64,000 nucleotides of DNA from Aquamicrobium sp. (GTDB taxonomy: Bacteria; Pseudomonadota; Alphaproteobacteria; Rhizobiales; Rhizobiaceae), in NCBI RefSeq assembly GCF_023954335.1, contig NZ_JAMLIE010000001.1, positions 930,001 to 994,000 of the forward strand. Direction: 5' to 3'. Below are positions 8,736 to 18,671 of the stretch, piece after piece. Under the pieces are notes generated by a model that made no database searches, had not been told where the DNA came from, and saw only the letters and a list, made by a program, of their open reading frames with translations. A program made the translations under genes and the position numbers. The number at the start of each line of letters is the position of its first letter. The first letter of the stretch is position 1.

Positions 8736-10553
8736 TTAGCCGAACACGGCCGCCCCCATGTCAGCGCGGCTGGCCAGTGCGCGGAAGCCGGTGAACAATT
8801 CCCGCCCCATGCCGAAACCGTTGGCGGAAAGGTCGGGCGCAGCGGCGGGGCGGGCGGCGAGCTCCGCCGCGTCGACCAGCGCCTCCAGCGTCCCGGCCTC
8901 GGCGTCGAGCCGGATCGGGTCGCCGTCGCGGATGCGGGCGATCGGGCCGCCGTCGAGCGCCTCGGGGGTGACGTGGATCGCCGCCGGCACCTTGCCGGAC
9001 GCGCCCGACATGCGCCCGTCCGTCACCAGCGCCACGCGGTAGCCGCGATCCTGTAGGACGCCGAGCACGGTGGTCAGCCTGTGCAGCTCCGGCATGCCGT
9101 TGGCCTTCGGCCCCTGGAAGCGCACCACGGCGACGAAGTCGCGGTCGAGCAGGCCGGCCTTGAAGGCGGCGCTCAGCTCCTCCTGGTCGTGGAAGACGAG
9201 GGCGGGGGCCTCGATCACGCGCTTCTCCGGCTTGACCGCCGAGGTCTTGACGATGGCGCGGCCGAGATTGCCGGACAGCACCTTGAGGCCGCCCGTCGGC
9301 TGGAACGGCTTTTTCGCCGTCGCCAGCACCTTGTCGTCGCCGCTCACGGTGGGGGCGGGGCGGCGGGTCACGCCGCCGTCCGGCCCGAGGCCGGGCTCGA
9401 TGGCGTAGGGGCGCAGGCCCTCGCCCCAGATCGTCCTGACGTCCTCGTGCAGATAGCCCGCGTCTAGAAGCTCGCGGATCAGGAAGCCCATGCCGCCGGC
9501 GGCGTGGAAATGGTTCACGTCGGCCAGCCCGTTGGGATAGACGCGGGCGATGAGCGGCACGATGTCGGAAAGGTCGGAGATGTCCTGCCACGTCAGCGAT
9601 ATGCCGGCCGCCGCCGCCATCGCGATCAAATGGATGGTGTGGTTGGTCGAGCCGCCGGTGGCGTGGAGCCCGACGACGCCGTTGACCACGCTGCGCTCGT
9701 CGAACAGGCGGCCGACCGGCGTGAACTCGTTGCCCTGCGCCGTGATCACCAGTGCCCGCTTCGCCGCCTCTTTCGTCAGCGCCTCGCGCAGCGGCGTGTT
9801 CGGGTTGACGTAGGAGGCGCCCGGCGTGTGCAGGCCCATGATCTCCATCAGCATCTGGTTGGAGTTGGCCGTGCCGTAGAAGGTGCAGGTGCCGGGGCCG
9901 TGATAGGATTTCGACTCCGCCTCCAGCAGCTCGGCGCGGCCGACCTTGCCCTCGGCATAGAGCTGGCGGATGCGCGCCTTCTCGTCGTTGGGCAGGCCGG
10001 AGGTCATCGGCCCGGCGGGGATGAAGACGGCCGGCAGATGGCCGAAGGTCAGCGCTGCGATCAGCAGGCCCGGCACGATCTTGTCGCAGACGCCGAGGAA
10101 GACGGCGGCGTCGAACATGTTGTGCGACAGGCCGATGGCCGCGGACATGGCGATGACGTCGCGCGAGAACAGCGACAGCTCCATGCCGGGCTGGCCTTGC
10201 GTGACGCCGTCGCACATCGCCGGCACGCCGCCCGCCACCTGCGCGACGCCCCCGGCCTCGCGCGCCGCCTCGCGGATCAGCGCGGGGAACGTCTCGAACG
10301 GCTGGTGCGCCGAGAGCATGTCGTTGTAGGCGGTGATGATGGCGAGGTTCGGCACCCGGTTGCCGGCGAGCGCCGCCTTGTCGCCGGGCGCGCAGGCGGC
10401 GAAGCCATGGGCGAGGTTGCCGCAGGACAGGACGGTGCGGTGCGGCCCGGCCGAGATCGCCGTCTCGACACGCTCGAGATAGGTCTGCCTCGCCGGCTTC
10501 GAGCGCTCGGCGATGCGTTGCGTTATGGCTTCGATCTCGCGTCTGGCTGTCAT
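8736..10553 (-). CDS. edd: Phosphogluconate dehydratase
   Basis: A 605-residue IlvD/Edd-family enzyme converting 6-phosphogluconate to 2-keto-3-deoxy-6-phosphogluconate, the committed Entner-Doudoroff step. The Fe-S ligands are in conserved contexts (GVCDKIVPG and GTCTFYGTANSN). The N-terminal SCGNLAHG and C-terminal TDGRMSGASGKVPAAIH signatures identify Edd rather than dihydroxy-acid dehydratase. The start is the ATG at 10553, 13 bp after the pgl stop. No eda gene lies in the window. It is the last gene of zwf-pgl-edd. Confidence 0.97.
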   Translation of the reverse strand: MTARREIEAITQRIAERSKPARQTYLERVETAISAGPHRTVLSCGNLAHGFAACAPGDKAALAGNRVPNLAIITAYNDMLSAHQPFETFPALIREAAREAGGVAQVAGGVPAMCDGVTQGQPGMELSLFSRDVIAMSAAIGLSHNMFDAAVFLGVCDKIVPGLLIAALTFGHLPAVFIPAGPMTSGLPNDEKARIRQLYAEGKVGRAELLEAESKSYHGPGTCTFYGTANSNQMLMEIMGLHTPGASYVNPNTPLREALTKEAAKRALVITAQGNEFTPVGRLFDERSVVNGVVGLHATGGSTNHTIHLIAMAAAAGISLTWQDISDLSDIVPLIARVYPNGLADVNHFHAAGGMGFLIRELLDAGYLHEDVRTIWGEGLRPYAIEPGLGPDGGVTRRPAPTVSGDDKVLATAKKPFQPTGGLKVLSGNLGRAIVKTSAVKPEKRVIEAPALVFHDQEELSAAFKAGLLDRDFVAVVRFQGPKANGMPELHRLTTVLGVLQDRGYRVALVTDGRMSGASGKVPAAIHVTPEALDGGPIARIRDGDPIRLDAEAGTLEALVDAAELAARPAAAPDLSANGFGMGRELFTGFRALASRADMGAAVFG

Positions 10554-10566
10554 GGCTCTCGGTCTT

Positions 10567-11265
10567 TCAGGGCGTCCAGTAAACGGGAACCGGCTTGTCC
10601 GCATGGGCGAAGACCGCGCTGACCGGCTTGTCGCCGCCGGGTTCGAGCGCACGGTCCAGCACCGCGCGCTTCTCCTCCCCCTCTATGTGGAGTGCGAGGA
10701 AGCCGGCTTCCAGCAGCCGGGCGAGCGTCAGGGTCAGCCGCGGCTCACCGGCGCTTTGCGCATGGACCGGCAGGACGAGGCCGTCGCTCGCCGGATCGGT
10801 GAGCGCGGCGAGGCTGCCGGCATCGGGGAAGAACGAGGCGGTGTGGCCGTCCGTTCCCATGCCGAGGATTGAGGCGTCGAGCGGCCACGGCAGGGCGGCA
10901 AGGGCGGCCGTCGCGCGCCGCGCCGCCTCCTCGACGGTCCCGGCCTCGCGGAACAGCGGCGCGAACCGGGCGGCGGCCGCCTTTTCCGCAAGCAATGAGT
11001 TACGAATGAGCGCCCCGTTGGAGCGCGGCGAACTTTCCGGCACGAAGCGCTCGTCCACCGGCACGACCGTCACCTTCGCCCAGTCGAGCGCCTGCCGCGC
11101 CAGTGCGCGAAAGAACAGCCTCGGCGTCGTGCCGCCCGAAACGGCGAGCAGGGCATGGCCGCGCCGGGATATCGCAGCGCCCAGCGCCCGCGCGACGTCA
11201 TCCGCCAATGCTTCGGCAAGGGTTTCGGGCGAGGGGAAGAGGCGCCAGTCGGGCCGGGCGGTCAT
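10567..11265 (-). CDS. pgl: 6-phosphogluconolactonase
   Basis: A 232-residue cytoplasmic DevB-type lactonase hydrolysing 6-phosphogluconolactone to 6-phosphogluconate. The SGGTTPR and GMGTDGHTASFFPD signatures and the PVDERFVP motif are present. It sits between zwf and edd on the same strand, so the three genes cover glucose 6-phosphate to KDPG. A pair of palindromic repeats separates it from zwf (184-bp gap), which could affect the relative mRNA levels of the operon segments. Confidence 0.96.
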   Translation of the reverse strand: MTARPDWRLFPSPETLAEALADDVARALGAAISRRGHALLAVSGGTTPRLFFRALARQALDWAKVTVVPVDERFVPESSPRSNGALIRNSLLAEKAAAARFAPLFREAGTVEEAARRATAALAALPWPLDASILGMGTDGHTASFFPDAGSLAALTDPASDGLVLPVHAQSAGEPRLTLTLARLLEAGFLALHIEGEEKRAVLDRALEPGGDKPVSAVFAHADKPVPVYWTP

Positions 11266-11290
11266 GGCGCGCGCCCCGAGGAGCCGCCGC

Positions 11291-11344
11291 GCTGCCCCTC
11301 ATCCGCCCTTCGGGCACCTTCTCCCCGTGAACGGGGAGAAGGGG
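11291..11344 (+). repeat. RIME-like palindromic repeat, copy 3
   Basis: CCCCTCATCCGCCCTTCGGG then CACC and the CTTCTCCCCGTGAACGGGGAGAAG palindrome. It lies in the zwf-pgl intergenic space of a single operon, unlike copies 1-2 and 5-6, which are between convergent genes. Confidence 0.75.
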
Positions 11345-11365
11345 ATGCGGCGAGGTTGCGGCAGT

Positions 11366-11422
11366 TCCTCCTCTCCCCGTTCACGGGGAGAGGATGCCGG
11401 CAGGCAGGTGAGGGGCGGCGCC
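11366..11422 (-). repeat. RIME-like palindromic repeat, copy 4
   Basis: Inverted partner of copy 3. The palindrome is CTCTCCCCGTTCACGGGGAG. Its outer arm is the variant GATGCCGGCAGGCAGGTGAG, the same variant seen in copy 5, indicating two arm subtypes in this family. Confidence 0.75.
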
Positions 11423-11449
11423 AACGGTGCGGAAGATGAAGCAACGTCC

Positions 11450-12919
11450 TCACCCGCTCTCGTGCCATGTTCGGCCGTCGCGCTCGATCAGGGCAATCGC
11501 CCCGGACGGGCCCCAGGTGCCGGCGGTGTAGCCTTGCGCCGGCTGGCGGTTGTCGTCCCACGCGGCATGGATCGGGTCGATCCAGTTCCATGCCGCCTCG
11601 ACCTCGTCACGGCGCATGAACAGCGTCTGGTTGCCGCGCACCACGTCCATGATCAGCCGCTCATAGGCGTCGGGGTTGCGCACGTCGAAGGCGTCGGCGA
11701 AGCTCATGTCGAGCGGCACGTGCCGTAGCCGCATGCCGCCGGGGCCGGGGTCCTTGATCATCAGCCATTGCTTGACGCCCTCGTCGGGCTGGAGGCGGAT
11801 GACGAGCTGGTTGGCCATCACCGTGCCGGTGCTGTCGCCGAAGATCGAGTGCGGCACCGGCTTGAACTGGATGCAGATTTCCGACACCCGCTCGGCCAGC
11901 CTTTTTCCCGTGCGCAGGTAGAACGGCACGCTCGCCCAGCGCCAGTTGGCGATCTCGGCCTTGATGGCGACGAAGGTCTCGGTGTCGCTGTCGCGCCTCA
12001 GCTCCTGCGTGTAGCCCTTGACCGCGCCGCCGTCCGACGCGCCGGCCCGGTACTGGCCGCGCACCGTCAGCTTCTGCGCTTCCGCCCCCTCGATGCGCTT
12101 CAGCGAGCGCAATATCTTCAGCTTCTCGTCGCGCACCGCGTCGGCGTCCATCGACGAGGGCGGCTCCATAGCGGTGAGGCACAGGAGCTGCAGCATGTGG
12201 TTCTGCACCATGTCGCGCAGGGCGCCGGCCGTGTCGTAATAGGAGACGCGGTCCTCGAGCCCGACCGTCTCGGCGACGGTGATCTGCACATGGTCGATAT
12301 GGGCCGAGTTCCACAGCGGCTCGTAAAGCGCGTTGGCGAAGCGCAGCACCATCAGGTTCTGCACCGTCTCCTTGCCGAGATAGTGGTCGATGCGGAAGGT
12401 CTGGTGCTCGTCGAAGACACGGCCGATGGCGTCGTTGAGCGCGTTCGCCGAGGCGAGGTCGCGGCCGATCGGCTTCTCGACGACGATGCGCGCGCCGTCG
12501 CCGGCAAGGCCGTGCGCGGCGAGGTTGCCGGCGATGTCGCCGAACAGCGCCGGCGCCACCGCGAGATAGAATACCCGCACCGCCCGGCTGCCCTCCGTCG
12601 CCTCCTTCAGCCGCTCGAAGCCGTCGCCGCTCCTGGCGTCGACCTGGACGTAGGCGAGGCGCGCGAGGAACGTCCTCAGCTCCTCCTCGTCGATCTCCTC
12701 GGCCGCGACATGCTCGCGGATCGCGCGGCCGGCGAAATCGCGATAGGCCTCGTCCGACAGCGCCGAGCGCGAGGCGGCGATGATGCGCGTCGGTTCCGAG
12801 AACTGGCCGGCCTTCTGGCGCTGGTAGAGCGCGGGCAGGAGCTTGCGTTCGGAAAGGTCGCCGGTGCCGCCGAAGACGATGAGATCGAACGGATCGACGG
12901 GAATGGTCTGGCTGGTCAT
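11450..12919 (-). CDS. zwf: Glucose-6-phosphate 1-dehydrogenase
   Basis: A 489-residue NADP-dependent enzyme oxidising glucose 6-phosphate to 6-phosphogluconolactone. The nucleotide-binding motif FGGTGDLSERKL and the active-site segment RIDHYLGKETVQN are present, as is EKPIGRDL. Two starts are possible. The ATG at 12961 adds 14 residues but would lie only a few bases from the predicted transcription start of the -10 at 12971-12976, so I prefer the ATG at 12919, which has GAGGAA upstream. First gene of zwf-pgl-edd. Both a housekeeping-like and an EcfG-like promoter precede it. Confidence 0.96.
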   Translation of the reverse strand: MTSQTIPVDPFDLIVFGGTGDLSERKLLPALYQRQKAGQFSEPTRIIAASRSALSDEAYRDFAGRAIREHVAAEEIDEEELRTFLARLAYVQVDARSGDGFERLKEATEGSRAVRVFYLAVAPALFGDIAGNLAAHGLAGDGARIVVEKPIGRDLASANALNDAIGRVFDEHQTFRIDHYLGKETVQNLMVLRFANALYEPLWNSAHIDHVQITVAETVGLEDRVSYYDTAGALRDMVQNHMLQLLCLTAMEPPSSMDADAVRDEKLKILRSLKRIEGAEAQKLTVRGQYRAGASDGGAVKGYTQELRRDSDTETFVAIKAEIANWRWASVPFYLRTGKRLAERVSEICIQFKPVPHSIFGDSTGTVMANQLVIRLQPDEGVKQWLMIKDPGPGGMRLRHVPLDMSFADAFDVRNPDAYERLIMDVVRGNQTLFMRRDEVEAAWNWIDPIHAAWDDNRQPAQGYTAGTWGPSGAIALIERDGRTWHESG

Positions 12920-12970
12920 GATCGTGCGCGATTCCTCGCCTTCCGTTGCCGGGCGTTCCATGTGGGCAGC

Positions 12971-12999
12971 CTATAGTCTAATCGATTTAAAAATGCCAA
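12971..12999 (-). promoter_or_regulatory. Sigma-70-like promoter of zwf
   Basis: Read on the minus strand: -35 TTGGCA (12994-12999), 17-bp spacer, -10 CTATAG (12971-12976). The spacer holds an AATCGATT palindrome (12980-12987) that could be an operator. The predicted transcript starts near 12964, which supports the downstream ATG of zwf. Confidence 0.5.
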
Positions 13000-13052
13000 T
13001 ACCGAAATTGCCGCTTGCGGGCATCCTAGCCTGAAACTGTACCGGATATGTG

Positions 13053-13077
13053 AACGGCGGGGCGGGAAGGGCGTTCC
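13053..13077 (-). promoter_or_regulatory. EcfG-like promoter upstream of zwf
   Basis: On the minus strand GGAAC (13073-13077), 16-bp spacer, CGTT (13053-13056), the consensus of the alphaproteobacterial general stress sigma factor EcfG. It points to zwf with a leader of about 130 nt. Together with 12971-12999 it accounts for much of the 339-bp gene-free stretch 12920-13258. In the rest I see only a TTGACA (13151-13156) with a weak -10, upstream of the aldehyde dehydrogenase gene. Confidence 0.45.
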
Positions 13078-13258
13078 GGCCGAAGCGCGGGCGCGAAGGG
13101 CGCGCGGCTGGCGGCGCAGGGCCTCATTCGCCCCGCTCGCGGCTTTTTCCTTGACATGGTTTGCCCCGCTGGGTTTGTCAGCTTCATCGAACTGGTCCAT
13201 CGCGCCTCGTCCGCCGAGAGGATAGGACAGGCCATTCCCCCGACAGGAGCAAAAGACC

Positions 13259-14725
<1,467 letters not shown>

Positions 14726-14734
<9 letters not shown>

Positions 14735-14770
14735 TCCGGGCATCAGTAATCCCGGCACCAGTAATCCCGG
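14726..14770 (+). repeat. Three tandem 15-bp repeats over a stop codon
   Basis: Units 14726-14740, 14741-14755 and 14756-14770 all read A(T/C)CAGTAATCC(C)GG(C/A). The first copy includes the real stop codon of the aldehyde dehydrogenase gene (CAG TAA); each later copy repeats CAGTAA. It fills the gap before the SDR gene. Confidence 0.8.
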
Positions 14771-14782
14771 AAAGAGGACATC

Positions 14783-15532
14783 ATGACACGTCTCGCAAAC
14801 AAGGTCGCAATCGTCACCGGCGCAGCCTCCGGCTTCGGCGAGGGCATCGCCAAGCGCTTCGCCGAGGAGGGCGCGAAGGTCGTGGTCGCGGACCTCAACG
14901 TCAAGGGCGCCGAGCGCGTGGCCGGCGAGATCGGCAAGGCGGCGGTCCCGGTCCAGGTCGACGTGTCGCAACGGTCCGAGGTCGAGCGCATGGTCGCGCT
15001 GGCCATGGACACGTTCGGCCGCGTCGACACCATGGTCAACAATGCCGGCTACACCCACCGCAACGGCGACATGCTCAAGGTCGAGGAGGAAACCTTCGAC
15101 CTGATCACCGCCGTCAACATGAAGGCGATCTACTATTCGACGCTTGCCGTCGCGCCGATCATGGAGGCGCAAGGGGGCGGCTCGATCATCACCACCGCCT
15201 CGACCGCGGGCCTGAGGCCCCGGCCGGGCCTGACCTGGTACAACGCCTCCAAGGGCTGGGCGATCACCGCCACCAAGTCGATGGCGGTCGAGCTCGCGCC
15301 GAAGAACATCCGCGTCAACGCGCTGTGCCCGGTGGCCGGCGAGACCGGCATGCTCGCCCAGTTCATGGGCGAGGACACGCCGGAGCTGCGCGCCAAGTTC
15401 CGCGCCTCGATCCCGCTCGGCCGGCTGTCCACCCCGCTCGACATCGCCAACGCGGCGCTGTGGCTCGCCTCCGACGAGGCGGCGTTCATCACCGGCGTCG
15501 CGCTCGAGGTCGACGGCGGCCGCTGCATCTGA
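14783..15532 (+). CDS. SDR family oxidoreductase
   Basis: A 249-residue classical short-chain dehydrogenase. The glycine-rich cofactor loop TGAASGFGEG is at 12-21, NNAG at 86-89, and the catalytic Ser140, Tyr153 and Lys157 (YNASK) are intact. Asp37 at the end of beta-2 (VVADLN) favours NAD(H). It lies immediately downstream of the aldehyde dehydrogenase gene and ends in a strong terminator, so the pair forms a unit, probably for consecutive oxidation of an alcohol. Annotation as 3-oxoacyl-ACP reductase or glucose dehydrogenase would be guesswork. Confidence 0.93.
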   Translation: MTRLANKVAIVTGAASGFGEGIAKRFAEEGAKVVVADLNVKGAERVAGEIGKAAVPVQVDVSQRSEVERMVALAMDTFGRVDTMVNNAGYTHRNGDMLKVEEETFDLITAVNMKAIYYSTLAVAPIMEAQGGGSIITTASTAGLRPRPGLTWYNASKGWAITATKSMAVELAPKNIRVNALCPVAGETGMLAQFMGEDTPELRAKFRASIPLGRLSTPLDIANAALWLASDEAAFITGVALEVDGGRCI

Positions 15533-15552
15533 CCGTTCCGGGAATCAAGCGA

Positions 15553-15586
15553 CGGCGGCCGGGGCTTTCCCCGGCCGCCGTTTCTT
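15553..15586 (+). terminator. Intrinsic terminator after the SDR gene
   Basis: A 12-bp perfect stem, CGGCGGCCGGGG with CCCCGGCCGCCG, a CTTT loop and then TTTCTT. It lies 20 bp after the SDR stop. Confidence 0.85.
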
Positions 15587-15665
15587 ATGTGGCGAGATGC
15601 CGGCTTTCCTTGCCCGTTTCCTCGTGTAAGAGAAGGTGAAAGACAAGAGAAAAACGGGAAACGCC

Positions 15666-16802
15666 ATGCACAGGGTCGCGATCAGCGGAACCGGGCTCTT
15701 CACGCCTGATGACGTCGTCACCAACGCCGAGCTGGTGGCGTCCTACAACGCCTATGCCGAGGCGCAGAATGCCCGCAACGCCGGGGCGATCGCTTCTGGT
15801 GCGGCTGAGGCGCTGCCCTTCTCCAGCGAGGAATTCATCGTCAAGGCGTCCGGCATCGAGCGGCGCTACGTCATGGACAAGAAGGGCGTTCTCGACCCGG
15901 CCGTGATGCACCCGATCCTGCGCGAGCGGGCCGACGACGAACTGTCGATCATGGCCGAGATCGCGGTCGCCGCGGCGAAGGAGGCGATGGAGGCCGCCGG
16001 CCGCACGGCGGGCGACATCGACGCCGTGATCTGCGCCGCCTCCAACCACGAGCGCGCCTATCCGGCGCTCGCCATCGAGGTGCAGCAGGCGCTCGGCATC
16101 AAGGGCTTCGCCTTCGACATGAACGTCGCCTGCTCGTCGGCGACCTTCGGCATCCAGGCCACCGCCGACATGATCCGCTCCGGCTCGGCCCGCGCCATCC
16201 TGATGGTCAATCCCGAGATCACCTCCGGCCACCACGAATGGCGCGACCGGGACTGCCATTTCATCTTCGGCGACGTCTGCACGGCGGTCGTTCTGGAACG
16301 CGCCGATGCGGCGAAGTCGGACAATGCCTGGGAGATCCTCTCCACCCGCTGCATCACCGAGTTCTCCAACAATATCCGCAACAACAACGGCTTCCTGCGC
16401 CGGACCCGCGAAGGCCACATGGCGGACCGCCGCGACATGCAGTTCCGGCAGGAGGGCCGCAAGGTGTTCAAGCAGGTGGTGCCGATGGTGACGGAGCTGA
16501 TGCTCTCGCACCTCGCCGACGAGGGCGTCGCGCCGGCCGACCTCGACCGCATGTGGCTGCATCAGGCCAACAAGAGCATGAACGACCTGATCGGCGCAAA
16601 GCTGCTGGGCCGCGAGCCGACGCGCGAGGAGCAGCCCAACGTCTTGCAGGACTACGCCAACACCTCCTCGGCCGGCTCGATCATCGCCTTTCACAAATTC
16701 TCCGAAGACCTCGCTGAGGGAAGCCTCGGCGTCATCTGCTCGTTCGGCGCCGGCTATTCGGCCGGCAGCGTCATCGTCAGGAAGATCGCGTCCTCTGCAT
16801 AA
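15666..16802 (+). CDS. Beta-ketoacyl-ACP synthase III-like protein
   Basis: A 378-residue thiolase-fold enzyme of the FabH group. The catalytic triad is recognisable as Cys156 (NVACSSATF), His299 (LHQANKSM) and Asn332 (YANTSSAGS). It is about 50 residues longer than E. coli FabH (317), with extra sequence at 25-60 and 190-260, so it belongs to a FabH-like side branch and not to the fab/plsX locus type. It probably condenses an acyl-CoA with malonyl-ACP, but the primer specificity is open. The ATG at 15666 is preferred; an upstream ATG at 15636 adds ten basic residues. No fatty-acid genes adjoin it. Confidence 0.85.
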   Translation: MHRVAISGTGLFTPDDVVTNAELVASYNAYAEAQNARNAGAIASGAAEALPFSSEEFIVKASGIERRYVMDKKGVLDPAVMHPILRERADDELSIMAEIAVAAAKEAMEAAGRTAGDIDAVICAASNHERAYPALAIEVQQALGIKGFAFDMNVACSSATFGIQATADMIRSGSARAILMVNPEITSGHHEWRDRDCHFIFGDVCTAVVLERADAAKSDNAWEILSTRCITEFSNNIRNNNGFLRRTREGHMADRRDMQFRQEGRKVFKQVVPMVTELMLSHLADEGVAPADLDRMWLHQANKSMNDLIGAKLLGREPTREEQPNVLQDYANTSSAGSIIAFHKFSEDLAEGSLGVICSFGAGYSAGSVIVRKIASSA

Positions 16803-16837
16803 CCCGGAAAAGACAGGCGAAATCGTCCGCGGCGGCG

Positions 16838-16863
16838 GGAACGACCGCCGGCCCTCGTCCGTT
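16838..16863 (+). promoter_or_regulatory. EcfG-like promoter of the SLC13 transporter
   Basis: GGAAC (16838-16842), 17-bp spacer, CGTT (16860-16863). The -10 element ends exactly 35 bases before the ATG, the same distance as at the SH3/DUF1236 gene (37055-37080). It matches the general-stress sigma factor consensus in alphaproteobacteria. Confidence 0.6.
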
Positions 16864-16897
16864 TATCCCGCGGCTTGACCGCTGGCCGAGGGGACGC

Positions 16898-18667
16898 ATG
16901 TCATACGAGCAGATGTTTATCTTCGGGCTGCTGGGCGTCCTGCTCGGCATGCTCGTCTGGGGGCGCGTGCGCTACGATCTGGTGGCCTTCGGCGCGCTGA
17001 TCGTCGCCGTGCTCGGCGGCGCGGTGGCGGTGGAGGACGCCTTCTCCGGCTTCGGTCACGAGGCGACGGCCATCGTCGCTCTGGTGCTGGTCATCTCCCG
17101 CGCCATGATCAATGCCGGCGCGGTCGAGCTGATCGCCCACTACGTGGTCTCCGCCTCGCGCTCGCTGCCCGCGCACATCACCATCATGTCGGTGACGGGC
17201 GCGGCACTGTCGGCGATCATCAACAACGTCGCCGCCATCGTCATCCTGATGTCGCTCGACATCGAGGCGGCGAAGAAGGCCGGCCGCTCGCCTTCGCTGT
17301 CGCTGATGCCGCTGTCCTACGCCACCATCTTCGGCGGCATGATCACCCTGATCGGCACCCCGTCCAACATCGTCATCGCCCAGTTCCGGCAGGACGCGCT
17401 CGGCAAGCCCTACGGTATGTTCGACTTCGCGCCGGTCGGCCTCGTCTGCGCCGCCGTCGGCATCGCCTTCGTCGCGCTGGTCGGCTGGCGACTCATTCCC
17501 CAGCGCGGCGAGCGCGCGCGCCCGAGCATGACCGAAAGCGACCTCTTCGTCGCCGAGGCCCGCGTGCCGGAGAAATCGCCTTCCGTGGGCAAGACGCCGT
17601 CCGACCTCTACGAGCTCGGCGACGAGCACGACGTCACCCTTCTCGGCCTCGTGCGCAACGGCAAGCGGCTTCCCGGCTTCGCCGCCGGCGTCGAGATGCG
17701 CAAGGGCGATTTCCTCGTCCTCGAGGGCAACCCGAAATCCATCGAGGCCTTCATCGGCGCGGCCAAGCTCGCTCTGTCGAAGCAGGAGGTCAAGGAAGGG
17801 CTGACCGACAAGTCGGTCTCGCTCATGGAGGTCATCGTGCCTGAAGGCTCGCGCGCCGTCGGCCGCAACGTCCACGAGATGCGCCTGCGCTACCGGCGCG
17901 GCGTCAGCCTGCTCGGCATCTCGCGGCGCGGCCAGCGTTTCCAGGAGCGGGTCGAGAAGCTGCCCATCCGCCAGGGCGACGTGCTCCTGCTATTCGGCCC
18001 GATCGACCTTCTGTCGGACGCGGCCGAATGGCTCGGCACGCTGCCCATCGCCGACCGCCGGCACACCGTCATCCAGCGGCGCAAGGCGCTGCTCGCCATC
18101 GGCATCTTCGTCGCCGCCATCGCGCTCGCCGTCGCCGGCATCGTGCCGCTGTCCATCGCGCTGGCGGCGGTGGTCGCCATCTATGCGATACTCAGCATCG
18201 TCACGCCGTCCGACATCTACGGCTCGGTCGAATGGCCGATCATCGTGCTCCTCGCCGCGCTGATCCCCATCGGCAACGCCTTCGAGGAGGCGGGCGGCAC
18301 CGAGATCATCACCCACGCCATCATGAGCCGCACCGAGGGCATGCCGGTCTGGCTGATCCTCGCCATCGTCATGGCCGTGACCATGGTGCTGTCGGATTTC
18401 ATCAACGCCATCGCCACGGCGCTGATCGCCGCGCCGATCGGCGTCTCGGTCGCCCAGTCGCTCGGCGTCTCGCCCGACCCGTTCCTGATGGGCGTGGCCG
18501 TTGCCGGCACCTGCGGCCTGCTGACGCCCATCGGCCACAAGAACAACGCCATCATCATGGGGCCGGGCGGCTACCAGTTCTCCGACTACTGGCGGCTCGG
18601 CCTGCCGCTGGAGCTCCTGATCATCGCCGTCGGCGTGCCGACGATCCTGTTCTTCTGGCCGCTGTAA
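16898..18667 (+). CDS. SLC13-type anion permease with two TrkA_C domains
   Basis: A 589-residue inner-membrane protein. Hydrophobic helices at about 1-210 and 400-589 carry the divalent-anion/sodium symporter signatures, including TLIGTPSNIV near 150 and the repeat-equivalent TPIGHKNNAI near 545. Between them lie two soluble RCK_C/TrkA_C-type domains at about 225-300 and 308-385. This layout is typical of YfbS-like transporters, possibly for sulfate or dicarboxylates. GAGGGGAC precedes the ATG. It is convergent with puuB, 4 bp apart at the stops. An EcfG-like promoter suggests stress-induced expression. Confidence 0.9.
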   Translation: MSYEQMFIFGLLGVLLGMLVWGRVRYDLVAFGALIVAVLGGAVAVEDAFSGFGHEATAIVALVLVISRAMINAGAVELIAHYVVSASRSLPAHITIMSVTGAALSAIINNVAAIVILMSLDIEAAKKAGRSPSLSLMPLSYATIFGGMITLIGTPSNIVIAQFRQDALGKPYGMFDFAPVGLVCAAVGIAFVALVGWRLIPQRGERARPSMTESDLFVAEARVPEKSPSVGKTPSDLYELGDEHDVTLLGLVRNGKRLPGFAAGVEMRKGDFLVLEGNPKSIEAFIGAAKLALSKQEVKEGLTDKSVSLMEVIVPEGSRAVGRNVHEMRLRYRRGVSLLGISRRGQRFQERVEKLPIRQGDVLLLFGPIDLLSDAAEWLGTLPIADRRHTVIQRRKALLAIGIFVAAIALAVAGIVPLSIALAAVVAIYAILSIVTPSDIYGSVEWPIIVLLAALIPIGNAFEEAGGTEIITHAIMSRTEGMPVWLILAIVMAVTMVLSDFINAIATALIAAPIGVSVAQSLGVSPDPFLMGVAVAGTCGLLTPIGHKNNAIIMGPGGYQFSDYWRLGLPLELLIIAVGVPTILFFWPL

Positions 18668-18671
18668 GGGC